A stretch of 64,000 nucleotides of DNA from Sphingobium vermicomposti (GTDB lineage Bacteria; Pseudomonadota; Alphaproteobacteria; Sphingomonadales; Sphingomonadaceae). Position numbers and translations under genes: made by a program. Position 1 is the first letter of the stretch. Every line of letters begins with the position of its first letter. The notes under the pieces were generated by a model. That model did no database searches. It saw only the letters and a program-made list of their open reading frames with translations, and had not been told where the DNA came from. Where the stretch lies: positions 620,001-684,000 of the forward strand of contig NZ_JAASQR010000003.1 in assembly GCF_011762025.1 (NCBI RefSeq), given 5' to 3'. Positions 44,161 to 53,303 of this stretch are shown here, one piece after another.

Positions 44161-45063
44161 TCAGGCAGCAGCCGCAGCGACCTCGCTCAGACCAAGCTCT
44201 GCAATGGCGAAGCGGCGGATATGTTCGGCCAGATCTTCACGGTCGAGCGCGAAGGCAAGGTTCGCTTCGATATAGCCCGCCTTCGAACCGCAATCGAACC
44301 GGCGACCGTCAAACGTGACGCCGTGGAAGGGCTGTTGCCCGATCATCGACGCCATGCCGTCGGTCAGCTGAATCTCACCGCCCGCGCCCTTTTCCTGCGT
44401 CTCCAATATCTTCATCACTTCGGGCTGCAGGATGTAGCGCCCCGGCAGGATGAGGTTGGACGGCGCGGTCCCCGGCGCAGGCTTTTCCACCAGGCCCTTG
44501 ACCTCAGTCAGCGCACCATCCCGCGCGCCCGGATCGATCACGCCATAGCTAGGCGTTTCGGCCATGGGCACTTCCAGAGCGCAGACGAGATTGCCGCCGA
44601 CCTTGTCATAGGCGTCGACCATCTGCTTGAGGCAGCCGCGGCCCGGCGCGCCCTTCATCAGTTCGTCGGGCAGCAGGATGGCAAATGGTTCATCGCCGAC
44701 AATGTCGCGGGCGCACCAGATGGCGTGACCAAGGCCCAGCGGCTCCTGCTGGCGCAGGAATACGGCGTTGCCAGGCGCGAGGCGCGTGCCTTCCAGGGCG
44801 GACAGGTCCTTGCCCCGTTCGCGCTGCGTCGCTTCGGCTTCAAAGGCCATGTCGAAATAATCTTCGATCGCGCCCTTGCCGCGACCGGTGACGAAAATCA
44901 TTTGCTCAATGCCCGCCTCGCGCGCTTCATCGACGGCATATTGGATCAACGGGCGATCAACGACGGGCAGCAGTTCCTTGGGCACCGACTTGGTGGCCGG
45001 AAGGAAGCGGGTGCCAAGCCCTGCAACAGGAAACACGGCTTTACGAATTGGCTTATTAGGCAT
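44161..45063 (-). CDS. galU: UTP--glucose-1-phosphate uridylyltransferase
   Basis: The 300-residue enzyme makes UDP-glucose from UTP and glucose 1-phosphate for envelope polysaccharides. The nucleotide-binding motif GLGTRFLPATKSVPKELLPV is at residues about 15-34, and EPLGLGHAIWCAR, TPSYGVIDP and the lysine-bearing VEKP segment are present. It is monocistronic with a short hairpin after the stop. Confidence 0.96.
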   Translation of the reverse strand: MPNKPIRKAVFPVAGLGTRFLPATKSVPKELLPVVDRPLIQYAVDEAREAGIEQMIFVTGRGKGAIEDYFDMAFEAEATQRERGKDLSALEGTRLAPGNAVFLRQQEPLGLGHAIWCARDIVGDEPFAILLPDELMKGAPGRGCLKQMVDAYDKVGGNLVCALEVPMAETPSYGVIDPGARDGALTEVKGLVEKPAPGTAPSNLILPGRYILQPEVMKILETQEKGAGGEIQLTDGMASMIGQQPFHGVTFDGRRFDCGSKAGYIEANLAFALDREDLAEHIRRFAIAELGLSEVAAAAA

Positions 45064-45150
45064 GAGACTCCATTCTCGCTAATCGCGGACGACAGGCTTT
45101 GCCATCCGTGGCTCAAAGGTCAAGCGAAGCGAAAGGATTACCCCACCCGG

Positions 45151-45612
45151 TCAGACGGCCAGCAGGCGCTGGGCCGTGGTTTCGAGCGACGCAATCTCCG
45201 CGTCGAGTTGCTCAAGCGAAACATGCATATGGTTGTTCCGCGTGTCACGGCAGGTGAAGCCGCCAGGCGCAGGCTGCTGAAAGCCGCCAACAATGAGCGA
45301 TCGAAAACGGTCGATCCTCTGCATGTTTCGTTCGATATCCGAAATCTCGGTCAGGGCGCCAGCGTTGCGCCGATCGCGCATCGCCACCATGGTCCGCAGT
45401 TCGGCCATCAGTTTGGCCATGGCCGGGCGCGTCCGGGTGCCGACGGTTCGCACGTCACCCATAGCCTCCCGCATCATGGCGATCTTTGCTTCCAGACTCT
45501 GTTCCAACATTGTCCAGGCACAAACCAGACGTCCTACGCCGCACAGCAGCGCAGCATCTTCCGGCGCATAGTCAGACACCGCCCTCACCTTGATTTCCGA
45601 AATGTGGTTCAC
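45151..45612 (-). CDS. Unknown helical protein (GTG start)
   Basis: A 153-residue frame with strong coding character from GTG 45612 onward; upstream codons look non-coding. It is almost wholly helical and without signal peptide or membrane segment: GRLVCAWTMLEQSLEAKIAMMREAMG, then MAKLMAELRTMVAMRDR and a C-terminal coiled segment. GGGGGTGG lies upstream of the start. No family recognised. It is 87 bases upstream of galU. Confidence 0.6.
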   Translation of the reverse strand: MNHISEIKVRAVSDYAPEDAALLCGVGRLVCAWTMLEQSLEAKIAMMREAMGDVRTVGTRTRPAMAKLMAELRTMVAMRDRRNAGALTEISDIERNMQRIDRFRSLIVGGFQQPAPGGFTCRDTRNNHMHVSLEQLDAEIASLETTAQRLLAV

Positions 45613-45787
45613 CGTCCACCCCCGACCCGTTTTTGTTTCTTTGCCCGCGCAAATCCTGCACGTTATGGGTGAGCCAAGGCTAGAGGCGGAACAGAGCGCC
45701 GCCCGCATCCATGGCACAGGCCAGCGGCAGACGTGCAAAATCAGCGATGAGCCGATTGGGGGGGCCAGCTTCCGGCAGCCGGGCGAA

Positions 45788-45961
45788 TCAAAAATCGATA
45801 GCGATTCCCTTGCGTTCCCAGTCGCCGTAACGGACGGGGCTAAGCTCTTCATCATGGCGTGATGGCTGGTCGACGGGGTCGGGTTCCGGCACGGGCGGGC
45901 TTTTGGACAGGTGAGCGGGTGGCTTCACATGCGCCGGGCGCTTGCCGTTGAACGTTCCCAT
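45788..45961 (-). CDS. DUF1674 family protein (SDHAF4-like), 57 residues
   Basis: Reading the minus strand from ATG 45961 gives 57 residues ending in [16 protein letters not shown]. That tail is the diagnostic DUF1674 motif, shared with the mitochondrial succinate dehydrogenase assembly factor SDHAF4, which protects the flavinylated subunit. The first half is low-complexity and proline-rich, as in relatives. The gene is divergent from htpX with 80 bases between them. Because it is so short it can be overlooked. Its role here in succinate dehydrogenase assembly is inferred. Confidence 0.8.
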   Translation of the reverse strand: MGTFNGKRPAHVKPPAHLSKSPPVPEPDPVDQPSRHDEELSPVRYGDWERKGIAIDF

Positions 45962-46041
45962 GGTCCGATGCCTTTCGATTGCGATGCCGGTTGGGCAATC
46001 CCATATTCATGCCGTGCCTGCTATCTGGGCCGCGAAGGAGA

Positions 46042-46983
46042 ATGACGCAAGTGAGCGGTTTGAAGACGATGATGCTGTTGTCGGCGATGACGGCGCTGTT
46101 CATGGCACTGGGCTATACGCTGGGCGGCGGCGCGGGCGCGCTGATCGCGCTGCTGGTGGCGGCGGGCATGAACCTCTTCACCTTCTGGAACGCCGACAAG
46201 ATCGTCCTGTCCATGCACGACGCGCGCGAAGTGGACGCAGGCAGCGCGCCGGAATTTTACGGGCTGGTGCGCGACCTTGCCCAGCGGGCGGGCCTGCCGA
46301 TGCCGCGCGTCTATCTGATCGACCAGCCGCACCCCAATGCGTTCGCCACGGGCCGTGATCCGGCGCATGCGGCGGTGGCGGCGACTACCGGACTGCTTTC
46401 GATGCTGACCCGCGATGAAGTGGCGGGGGTGATGGCGCATGAACTGGCCCATGTGAGGAATCGCGACACGCTGATCATGACGATGGTGGCGACCATCGCG
46501 GGTGCCATCGCCATGCTCGCCAATTTCGGCCTGTTCTTTCGCGGGGGCAGCAATGACAATGGCCACGGCAATCTGGTAGCGGGGCTGTTGGCCGTCATCG
46601 TCGCGCCCTTTGCCGCGATGATCGTGCAGATGGCGATCAGCCGCACGCGCGAATATGCCGCCGATGCGGGCGGCGCGCAGATCAGCGGCAACCCGCACGC
46701 GCTGGCGTCGGCGTTGGCGAAGATTTCGGGCAAGGCGGCGACGATCCCCAACCCGGTGGCGCAGCGCAATCCCGCTGCCGCACAACTCTACATCGTGCCG
46801 TCCCATGTCAGCGAACTGTTTTCCACCCATCCCGCGACGGAAAAGCGCATCGCGGCACTGCACGAAATGGGCGGAGGCATGGCGATCCCCACGGCGTCAG
46901 CCCCCCGCGCATCGGCGCTTTCGCCGGTCGCGACCCCGCGCCGAAACCGTTCGAGCGCGCTTGATCCCCTGCGCCGCGACTGA
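46042..46983 (+). CDS. htpX: Zinc metalloprotease HtpX
   Basis: The 313-residue inner-membrane protease has two N-terminal membrane helices (residues about 8-50), the zinc motif HELAH in [14 protein letters not shown] near residue 131, two more hydrophobic stretches and the third ligand region [13 protein letters not shown]. It takes part in membrane protein quality control. AAGGAG lies one base before ATG 46042; a GTG four codons later is an alternative start with wider spacing. Confidence 0.93.
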   Translation: MTQVSGLKTMMLLSAMTALFMALGYTLGGGAGALIALLVAAGMNLFTFWNADKIVLSMHDAREVDAGSAPEFYGLVRDLAQRAGLPMPRVYLIDQPHPNAFATGRDPAHAAVAATTGLLSMLTRDEVAGVMAHELAHVRNRDTLIMTMVATIAGAIAMLANFGLFFRGGSNDNGHGNLVAGLLAVIVAPFAAMIVQMAISRTREYAADAGGAQISGNPHALASALAKISGKAATIPNPVAQRNPAAAQLYIVPSHVSELFSTHPATEKRIAALHEMGGGMAIPTASAPRASALSPVATPRRNRSSALDPLRRD

Positions 46984-47025
46984 GCAGCCTTTGCGCCGCC
47001 CGAGGAAATGGCCTAGGCGCGGCGG

Positions 47026-48312
47026 ATGGCTCGTTCTACCCGTCCCGATGATGTCCCCGGCCTGGCAACGCGCCGCGCCGCCCTGCGATTGCTCGACGCC
47101 GTGTTGCGCCGGGGGGAGCCGCTGGAAACCGCGCTCCACGGTGCGGCGCAGGGGTTGAGCCAGCCCGACCGGGCGATGGTCCATGCCATTGCCGCCGAAA
47201 CGTTGCGCCATCTGCCTGACCTGGACGCCCTGATCGACGGCGCGACGCGCCAGCGCCTGCCTGACGACGCGAAGGCGCGGATGGTGCTGCGCATCGCCCT
47301 GATCCAGGTGCTGGTGCTGGGCACAGCCCCTCATGCCGCCATCGCGACGGCGTTGCCGCTGGTCGATGGCGGTCCGCGCAAGCTGGTTCACGGCGTCTTT
47401 AGCACCATCACGCGGGCTGCCCCCACCCTGCCGGTTCCGCCTGCCCTGCCGCCCGAAGTGGTCGCTCGCTGGTCTCCCATGTGGGGCGACGCCATGCCGG
47501 CGGCGGCGGCGCAAGCCTATGCCGACCGACCGCCCGTCGATGTCAGCGTCCGGGATTTGGACCAAAGCAGCCTATGGGCGGAACGACTGGAGGGCGAAAG
47601 CCTTGCGCCCGGTCATGTGCGCCTGCCCGGCCATGGTGCCGTGACCGACCTGCCGGGCTTTGACGAAGGCGCATGGTGGGTGCAGGATCTGGCCGCATCC
47701 TGTCCCGCGCGGCTGCTGGGCGCAGGCGAGGGACGCGTGGCGCTGGACCTGTGCGCGGCACCGGGCGGCAAGACGATGCAGCTGGCGGCGGCAGGATGGC
47801 AGGTGACGGCGGTCGACCAGTCGAAGAAGAGGCTGGAGCGGCTGAGCGCCAATCTGGCGCGCACCGGCCTGTCTGCGTCCATTGTCCAGGCCGACCTGCG
47901 CCAGTGGCAACCGGACGCGCCCGTCGATGCCATCCTGCTGGACGCGCCGTGCAGCGCCACCGGCATCTACCGCCGCCACCCCGACGTGCTGCATCGCATC
48001 GGCGCGCGCCAGATTGCTGAACTGGCCGAATTGCAGACGGAACTGCTCAACCGGGCGGCGCAATGGCTGAAACCGGGCGGGACGCTGGTCTACGCCACCT
48101 GCTCGCTGGAAAAGGCGGAGGGGGAGGAGCAGATTGGCAGCTTCCTGCGCGCCCATCCCGATTTCAGGCTGACGGCCCCGGCACAGGCGGATTTGCCCGA
48201 AGGCATCGAACCGTCCGTCGAAGGATGGCTGCGGACCCTGCCTGCCACGCTGGCCGACAAGGGCGGGACGGACGGCTTTTTCATCGCCCGGCTTGCGCGC
48301 GACGCGGCATAG
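47026..48312 (+). CDS. rsmB: 16S rRNA cytosine-C5 methyltransferase RsmB-type
   Basis: The 428-residue protein joins an N-terminal NusB-like RNA-binding domain (residues 12-135) to a SAM-dependent methyltransferase. The SAM motif DLCAAPGGKT is near residue 244, DAPCSATG near 305 and the nucleophile cysteine is in ATCSLEKAEGEEQ near 362. It methylates C967 of 16S rRNA in E. coli. It leads a conserved block with rpe and purH. Confidence 0.94.
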   Translation: MARSTRPDDVPGLATRRAALRLLDAVLRRGEPLETALHGAAQGLSQPDRAMVHAIAAETLRHLPDLDALIDGATRQRLPDDAKARMVLRIALIQVLVLGTAPHAAIATALPLVDGGPRKLVHGVFSTITRAAPTLPVPPALPPEVVARWSPMWGDAMPAAAAQAYADRPPVDVSVRDLDQSSLWAERLEGESLAPGHVRLPGHGAVTDLPGFDEGAWWVQDLAASCPARLLGAGEGRVALDLCAAPGGKTMQLAAAGWQVTAVDQSKKRLERLSANLARTGLSASIVQADLRQWQPDAPVDAILLDAPCSATGIYRRHPDVLHRIGARQIAELAELQTELLNRAAQWLKPGGTLVYATCSLEKAEGEEQIGSFLRAHPDFRLTAPAQADLPEGIEPSVEGWLRTLPATLADKGGTDGFFIARLARDAA

Positions 48313-48356
48313 GCGGTAAATGGCAAGAGTCTGCCTGACCGCCAGAAAGGCTCAGC

Positions 48357-48845
48357 TTGCGCCCGACCGAACCCCTTCCGCTTTATCATAGCTGGCCGCT
48401 GTACGACCTGCATGTTCACCTGTCGCCGGTGGCGCTCGACAGCTATTGCGCTCAGGGCGACCTGGCACTGGCGGAGCGGGGGATCGGCCTGTGGCACTGC
48501 GACCTGAAGGATGATCGGCTAAGCTGGACCAGCGGCGTCTATGACCTGTTCGGGCTGGAACAGGGCATGACGGTGCCGCGCCTCCTGGCGGTATCGCTCT
48601 ACGCGCCGGATTCGCGCGAAGCGATGGAACGGTTGCGCACCTATGCCATATGTTACCGTCGCGGCTTTACGCTGGACGTGGACATTCGTCCGCTGGACAG
48701 CGCTGATGAACGCACGATGCGCCTGGTCGCCGCGCCGATCCTTCACGACGATCAGGTCGTGGGGCTGCATGGGATAAAGCAGATTTTGCCGCGCGGATCG
48801 GCCTTTTCTGAGCGGCGGCACCCCACCCTTTTCGACCGATCCTGA
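48357..48845 (+). CDS. Small PAS-like domain protein, unknown function
   Basis: A 162-residue protein from a TTG start (AAGG eight bases ahead). Residues about 38-140 look like one PAS fold: GIGLWHCDLKDDRLSWTSGVYDLFGL, then FTLDVDIRPLD and a strand pair LVAAPILHDDQVVGLHGIKQIL. No kinase, cyclase or DNA-binding part is attached. It sits between rsmB and rpe on the same strand. Such a lone PAS may act as a partner or adaptor; function unknown. Confidence 0.7.
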   Translation: MRPTEPLPLYHSWPLYDLHVHLSPVALDSYCAQGDLALAERGIGLWHCDLKDDRLSWTSGVYDLFGLEQGMTVPRLLAVSLYAPDSREAMERLRTYAICYRRGFTLDVDIRPLDSADERTMRLVAAPILHDDQVVGLHGIKQILPRGSAFSERRHPTLFDRS

Positions 48846-48935
48846 GCGCGCGAGGTGGTCCAGCGCAGAACCCTGTGGATAAGCTGGAAATGGAGCGTTG
48901 CCCTAGCCCCATGGCGTCGTTAGAGCGGGCTGTTG

Positions 48936-49598
48936 ATGACCAGCCCAATCCTGATTTCACCATCCATCCTGTCCGCAGACTTCGCCCGCCTGGGTGAGGA
49001 GGTTCGCGCCATCGACGAAGCGGGCGCGGACTGGATTCACATCGACGTGATGGACGGGCATTTCGTGCCCAATATCACCATCGGCCCCGGCGTCGTGAAG
49101 GCATTGCGCCCACACACGAAAAAGCCGTTCGACGTGCATCTGATGATCTCTCCGGTCGATCAATATCTGAACGCCTTTGCCGAAGCGGGCGCTGACATAT
49201 TGACCGTCCACCCGGAAGCCGGGCCGCACATCCACCGGTCGGTCCAGCACATCAAGTCGCTGGGGGTGAAGGCTGGCGTCGTGCTCAATCCCGGCACCCC
49301 CGCCAAGATGCTCGATTATCTGATCGATGACGTCGACCTCATTTTGGTGATGAGCGTCAATCCGGGCTTTGGCGGCCAGAGCTTCATCGAGAATCAGCTG
49401 CGCAAGATCGAAGCGATCCGCAAGATGATCGACAAGAGCGGTCGTGACATCCGGCTGCAGGTCGATGGCGGCATCGATTTCACCACTGCGCCGCGCGCGA
49501 TCGAAGCGGGCGCGGACGTGCTGGTCGCGGGCACCGCCACCTTCCGGGGCGGACCGACGGCCTATGCCGATAACATCGCGAAGCTCAAGGGCGGGTGA
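48936..49598 (+). CDS. rpe: Ribulose-phosphate 3-epimerase
   Basis: The 220-residue TIM barrel interconverts ribulose 5-phosphate and xylulose 5-phosphate. Signatures: [29 protein letters not shown], the [11 protein letters not shown] loop and [13 protein letters not shown]. The metal and phosphate ligands are intact. ATG 48936 is used; a TTG lies one codon before. The next gene overlaps its stop by four bases. Confidence 0.97.
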   Translation: MTSPILISPSILSADFARLGEEVRAIDEAGADWIHIDVMDGHFVPNITIGPGVVKALRPHTKKPFDVHLMISPVDQYLNAFAEAGADILTVHPEAGPHIHRSVQHIKSLGVKAGVVLNPGTPAKMLDYLIDDVDLILVMSVNPGFGGQSFIENQLRKIEAIRKMIDKSGRDIRLQVDGGIDFTTAPRAIEAGADVLVAGTATFRGGPTAYADNIAKLKGG

Positions 49599-51364
49599 GC
49601 GACCGCAGGCGCACCCCTGCCCCATCGGTGCCGGACCTGGCCGGAAACGGTCAGGAAGATGACGGGATCGAACAGGGCAAGCGGCTCATTCGCATCGCGG
49701 ATGACAAGGGACTGTCGCTGGCCCAGCGGATCGCCAACCGCTTTTACCTGATGAGCTGGAAGACGCCCATTCATGGGCGGCGGCTGAAGGGCAAATATCC
49801 GCTGAAGCTGCTGGCGGTTCCCGACGATGAAATGCCCGGCGATCTTCGATCAGGTCAGGCGATTCGGGCGGGATATTTCCTGTTCCGTGGAACGCGGCAG
49901 CCTGTCGACACGGTCGATTTCGACCGGCTGTCGCTCACCCCCGCCTTCACCGACTATCTGCACAGCTTCGCCTGGTTGCGTGACCTGGCCAGCGCGGGCA
50001 CGCGGGAACAGGGCGCTCCCGTTGCCGAAGGCGTGATGCGCAAATGGCTTTCGGTCCATGCCGACACGCCCAGCGAACCGGCCTGGCGCGCGGACAATGC
50101 CGGGTGGCGGCTGCTTTTCTGGTCGGCGCACGCGCCCTTGATCCTGTCGTCGAGCGACCTTGTCTATAGGTCGCTGGTGCTGAACTGCATCGCGCGCACC
50201 GCCCGCCATCTGGATCGCGGCGCGGACAAGGCCCCTGTCGGGTTGCCGCGGCTGGTTGCCTGGGGTGGGATCGTCGGCGTATCGATGCTGTTGCCGGGGG
50301 GCGCGGCGCGCAAGATATTCGGCGAAGCGGGGCTGAAGCGCGCCATCGACAGCGCCTTCCACGGCGATGGCGGCATCATTTCCCGCTCCCCGCTCGACCA
50401 GTTCAAGGCGGTCATGCTGCTGTCGATGGTCCGGTCGGTATATGATGTGCGGCGTGAACAGATCCCGCCCTTCCTGACCGAAGCATTGGCGCGCGCCGTT
50501 CCGGCGCTGCTGGGCCTGACCCATGGCGACGGCGGCCTGGGCAGTTGGCAGGGCGCTGCTGCGATCGACCCGGCGGCGATGGAGGCGATCGTTCGCGCCA
50601 GCCGCGTGCGGGCGCGACCGCTGCGGCAGGCGAATGACTGGGGTTATCAGCGGCTGGTCGCGGGCGCGACGATCGTTCAGATCGACGCTGCGCCGCCGCC
50701 CGTCGCGCGGCTGGCGGCAGCGGGCTGCGCGTCCACGGGTGCGATCGAGATCAGCGACGGGCCGCAGCGGCTGATCGTCAATTGCGGCGGCGCGGCACTG
50801 GGCGGGGCGTGGATGCCCGCCGACCTGGCGCAGGGTCTGCGCACCACGGCGGCGCACAGCACGATGGTCCTGAACGACAGCAATTCGACCGCGCTGATGC
50901 CGGATGGAACGCTGGGGCGCGGCGTGACCGAGGTGGAGCTTCACCGCCAGGAAACCGACAATGGCAGCCGCATCGAAATCAGCCATGATGGCTATGTCCG
51001 GCGCATGGGCTATGTCCATCGCCGTCTGCTGCTGCTGAGCGGCGACGGCAAGGAAATTCGGGGCGAAGACCTGCTGACGCCGACGGTCAAACGCCGCAAG
51101 CCGGTGAAGCTGCCCGTCCAGCTGCGTTTCCACCTGGCCCCCGGTGTCGAGCCGACGTCCACCGCCGATGGCATGGGGGCATTGTTGCGCATCGACGACG
51201 GGGCAATGTGGCAGTTTCGCGCCAATGGGGGCAAGCTGGCGGTCGAAGACAGCCTGTGGACCGACCATGAAGGCCGACCGCATCCAACCCGGCAACTGGT
51301 CATCATGGGCGAAGCGCTGCCGGGCGGTTCCACCATAGGCTGGCTTTTCAAGAAGGTCGGTTGA
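49595..51364 (+). CDS. Heparinase II/III-like protein
   Basis: The 589-residue protein shows an N-terminal helical toroid (residues about 90-300) and a C-terminal beta-rich heparinase II/III domain (about 350-575) with [16 protein letters not shown] and [18 protein letters not shown]. Relatives cleave acidic polysaccharides by elimination, but this chromosomal subfamily has no assigned substrate. No signal peptide is seen. GTG 49595 overlaps the rpe stop (GTGA). It is a standard member of the rsmB-rpe-purH block. Confidence 0.9.
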   Translation: MSDRRRTPAPSVPDLAGNGQEDDGIEQGKRLIRIADDKGLSLAQRIANRFYLMSWKTPIHGRRLKGKYPLKLLAVPDDEMPGDLRSGQAIRAGYFLFRGTRQPVDTVDFDRLSLTPAFTDYLHSFAWLRDLASAGTREQGAPVAEGVMRKWLSVHADTPSEPAWRADNAGWRLLFWSAHAPLILSSSDLVYRSLVLNCIARTARHLDRGADKAPVGLPRLVAWGGIVGVSMLLPGGAARKIFGEAGLKRAIDSAFHGDGGIISRSPLDQFKAVMLLSMVRSVYDVRREQIPPFLTEALARAVPALLGLTHGDGGLGSWQGAAAIDPAAMEAIVRASRVRARPLRQANDWGYQRLVAGATIVQIDAAPPPVARLAAAGCASTGAIEISDGPQRLIVNCGGAALGGAWMPADLAQGLRTTAAHSTMVLNDSNSTALMPDGTLGRGVTEVELHRQETDNGSRIEISHDGYVRRMGYVHRRLLLLSGDGKEIRGEDLLTPTVKRRKPVKLPVQLRFHLAPGVEPTSTADGMGALLRIDDGAMWQFRANGGKLAVEDSLWTDHEGRPHPTRQLVIMGEALPGGSTIGWLFKKVG

Positions 51365-51371
51365 GCGTGAC

Positions 51372-51438
51372 CGTGCTCCTGCGAAGGCAGGAGGCCAGTT
51401 CCAAGCCCAGACTGGGCTCCTGCCTTCGCAGGAGCACG
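51372..51438. repeat. Long inverted repeat (27-base arms, one mismatch)
   Basis: The arm starting CGTGCTCCTGCGAAGGCAGG (51372-51398) pairs with 51412-51438 around a 13-base spacer. It lies between the heparinase-like gene and purH and could form a very stable cruciform or RNA hairpin. Confidence 0.85.
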
Positions 51439-51584
51439 TGGTGCCGGGGGTCGATCAGGGCGAGCGTCGGGGCCTTGCACCGCCTTACGCAGCGCCAGAT
51501 GTCCCCTATCTCTTGCCGCAACGGCCAAGCAGCACTAGAGGGCGGCGCAAGCCCGAAACGGCACCGAACAGCAGGATTCTCGCC

Positions 51585-53174
51585 ATGACCGACGTCACCA
51601 TCAAACGCGCCCTTCTTTCCGTTTCAGACAAGTCTGGCCTGGTTGAACTGGGTCAGGCGCTGGGCAGGCACGGCGTCGAACTGGTTTCGACCGGCGGCAC
51701 GGCCAAGGCGCTGCGGGACGCGGGGCTGGAGGTTAAGGATATTTCCGATCTGACCGGCTTCCCCGAAATGATGGATGGCCGGGTCAAGACGCTGCACCCC
51801 AAGGTGCATGGCGGCCTGCTGGCCGTCCGCGACAATCCCGGCCATGTCGCGTCGATGCAGGAGCATGATATCGGGGCGATCGACCTGGTGGTCGTCAACC
51901 TCTACCCCTTCGCCGCGACCGTCGCCAAGGGCGCGGATCGCGAGGAGATTATCGAGAATATCGACATTGGCGGCCCTTCCATGGTCCGGTCGGCGGCAAA
52001 GAACCATGAAAGCGTCGCGATTGTCACCGATCCGGCCGACTATGCCCGGCTGATCGGGGAAATGCAGGAAAAGGGCGGCGCGACAAGCTATGATTTCCGC
52101 CGGATGCTCGCGGCCAAGGCCTATGCCGCCACCGCCGCCTATGATTCGATGATCGCCAGCTGGTTCGCCTTTGCCGATCAGGGCGTCGCGCTACCGGAAA
52201 CGCTGGCCGTGGCCAGCACGCTGGGCGCAACCCTGCGCTATGGCGAAAATCCGCATCAATCCGCCGCGCTCTATTTGCCGGTCAGCGGCGGCGCGAACGG
52301 CATCGCCCAGGCCCGGCAGATCCAGGGCAAGGAACTGTCCTACAATAATTATAATGATGCCGACGCTGCGCTGGAACTGGTCAGCGAGTTTCGCGACGGC
52401 CCGCCGACGGTGGTGATCGTGAAGCACGCCAACCCCTGCGGCGTCGCCACCGGCAACAGCCTGATCGAAGCCTATGAAGCTGCGCTCGCCTGCGACAGCG
52501 TATCGGCCTTTGGCGGCATCATCGCCGTCAATCGCCCGCTCGACGGGCCTACCGCCGAAGCGATCAGCGGCATATTTACCGAGGTCGTCGCGGCCCCCAG
52601 CGCGGACGATGATGCCAAGGCGATCTTTGCCAAGAAAAAGAACCTGCGCCTGCTGCTGACCGGCGATCTGCCCGATCCGACCCGCAATGGCCTTCAGATC
52701 AAGAGCATCGCCGGGGGCCTGCTGGTGCAGGGCCGTGACAATGGCCGGATCAGCCGCGACCAGTTGAGGGTCGTGACGAAGCGCGCGCCGACCGAACAGG
52801 AACTGGCCGATTGCCTGTTCGCCTGGACCGTCGCCAAGCATGTGAAGTCCAACGCCATCGTCTATGCCAAGGATAATAGCACGGCGGGCATCGGCGCTGG
52901 CCAGATGAACCGGCTGGAATCCGCCCGCATCGCGGCGTGGAAGGCGAAGGATGCAGCGGACAAGGCGGGATGGGGCCAGGCGCGCACGATCGGGTCGGCG
53001 GTGGCGTCCGACGCCTTCTTCCCCTTTGCCGATGGGCTGCTCACGGCGGTCGAGGCGGGCGCTACGGCGGTGATCCAGCCGGGCGGATCGATCCGGGACG
53101 ATGAAGTGATCGCCGCAGCGGACGAAGCCGGTCTGGCGATGGTGTTCACGGGCATGCGTCACTTCCGTCACTGA
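51585..53174 (+). CDS. purH: Bifunctional purine enzyme PurH
   Basis: A 529-residue enzyme that joins AICAR transformylase and IMP cyclohydrolase, the last two purine steps. The N-terminal cyclohydrolase part shows [16 protein letters not shown] and [14 protein letters not shown]; the transformylase part shows [25 protein letters not shown] and the C-terminal [18 protein letters not shown] 51585 is chosen because family homology starts there. It is followed by a hairpin. Confidence 0.97.
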   Translation: MTDVTIKRALLSVSDKSGLVELGQALGRHGVELVSTGGTAKALRDAGLEVKDISDLTGFPEMMDGRVKTLHPKVHGGLLAVRDNPGHVASMQEHDIGAIDLVVVNLYPFAATVAKGADREEIIENIDIGGPSMVRSAAKNHESVAIVTDPADYARLIGEMQEKGGATSYDFRRMLAAKAYAATAAYDSMIASWFAFADQGVALPETLAVASTLGATLRYGENPHQSAALYLPVSGGANGIAQARQIQGKELSYNNYNDADAALELVSEFRDGPPTVVIVKHANPCGVATGNSLIEAYEAALACDSVSAFGGIIAVNRPLDGPTAEAISGIFTEVVAAPSADDDAKAIFAKKKNLRLLLTGDLPDPTRNGLQIKSIAGGLLVQGRDNGRISRDQLRVVTKRAPTEQELADCLFAWTVAKHVKSNAIVYAKDNSTAGIGAGQMNRLESARIAAWKAKDAADKAGWGQARTIGSAVASDAFFPFADGLLTAVEAGATAVIQPGGSIRDDEVIAAADEAGLAMVFTGMRHFRH

Positions 53175-53199
53175 CCCCCGGACGACGGCGATAGAAAGG

Positions 53200-53222
53200 G
53201 GTGCCGCCTGGCCGGCGGCACC
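53200..53222 (+). terminator. Hairpin after purH
   Basis: GGTGCCGCC pairs with GGCGGCACC around TGGCC, 26 bases after the purH stop. No T tract follows, so termination strength is uncertain. Confidence 0.55.
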
Positions 53223-53239
53223 GCCTGCCTAACGCGCTG

Positions 53240-53254
53240 TTAACCAATCCTTAG
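53240..53254. promoter_or_regulatory. CtrA-like site (TTAA-N7-TTAG)
   Basis: TTAACCAATCCTTAG; on the other strand CTAA-N7-TTAAC, eight of nine positions of the CtrA consensus TTAA-N7-TTAAC. It is 50-64 bases before the flavoprotein start at 53304. The window also encodes the CtrA inhibitor SciP. Confidence 0.4.
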
Positions 53255-53303
53255 ATGATTTCCTTCACTCGGCATGGTAGATGGATTTTATCGGGGGGCT
53301 TCA

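Noticed and set aside
43735-45672. 645-codon plus-strand frame
   Set aside because: It crosses the end of ssb, a terminator, a repeat and the antisense of galU; no protein character.
49850-51295. 481-codon minus-strand frame opposite the heparinase-like gene
   Set aside because: Arginine- and glutamine-rich antisense shadow; the plus-strand gene is well supported.
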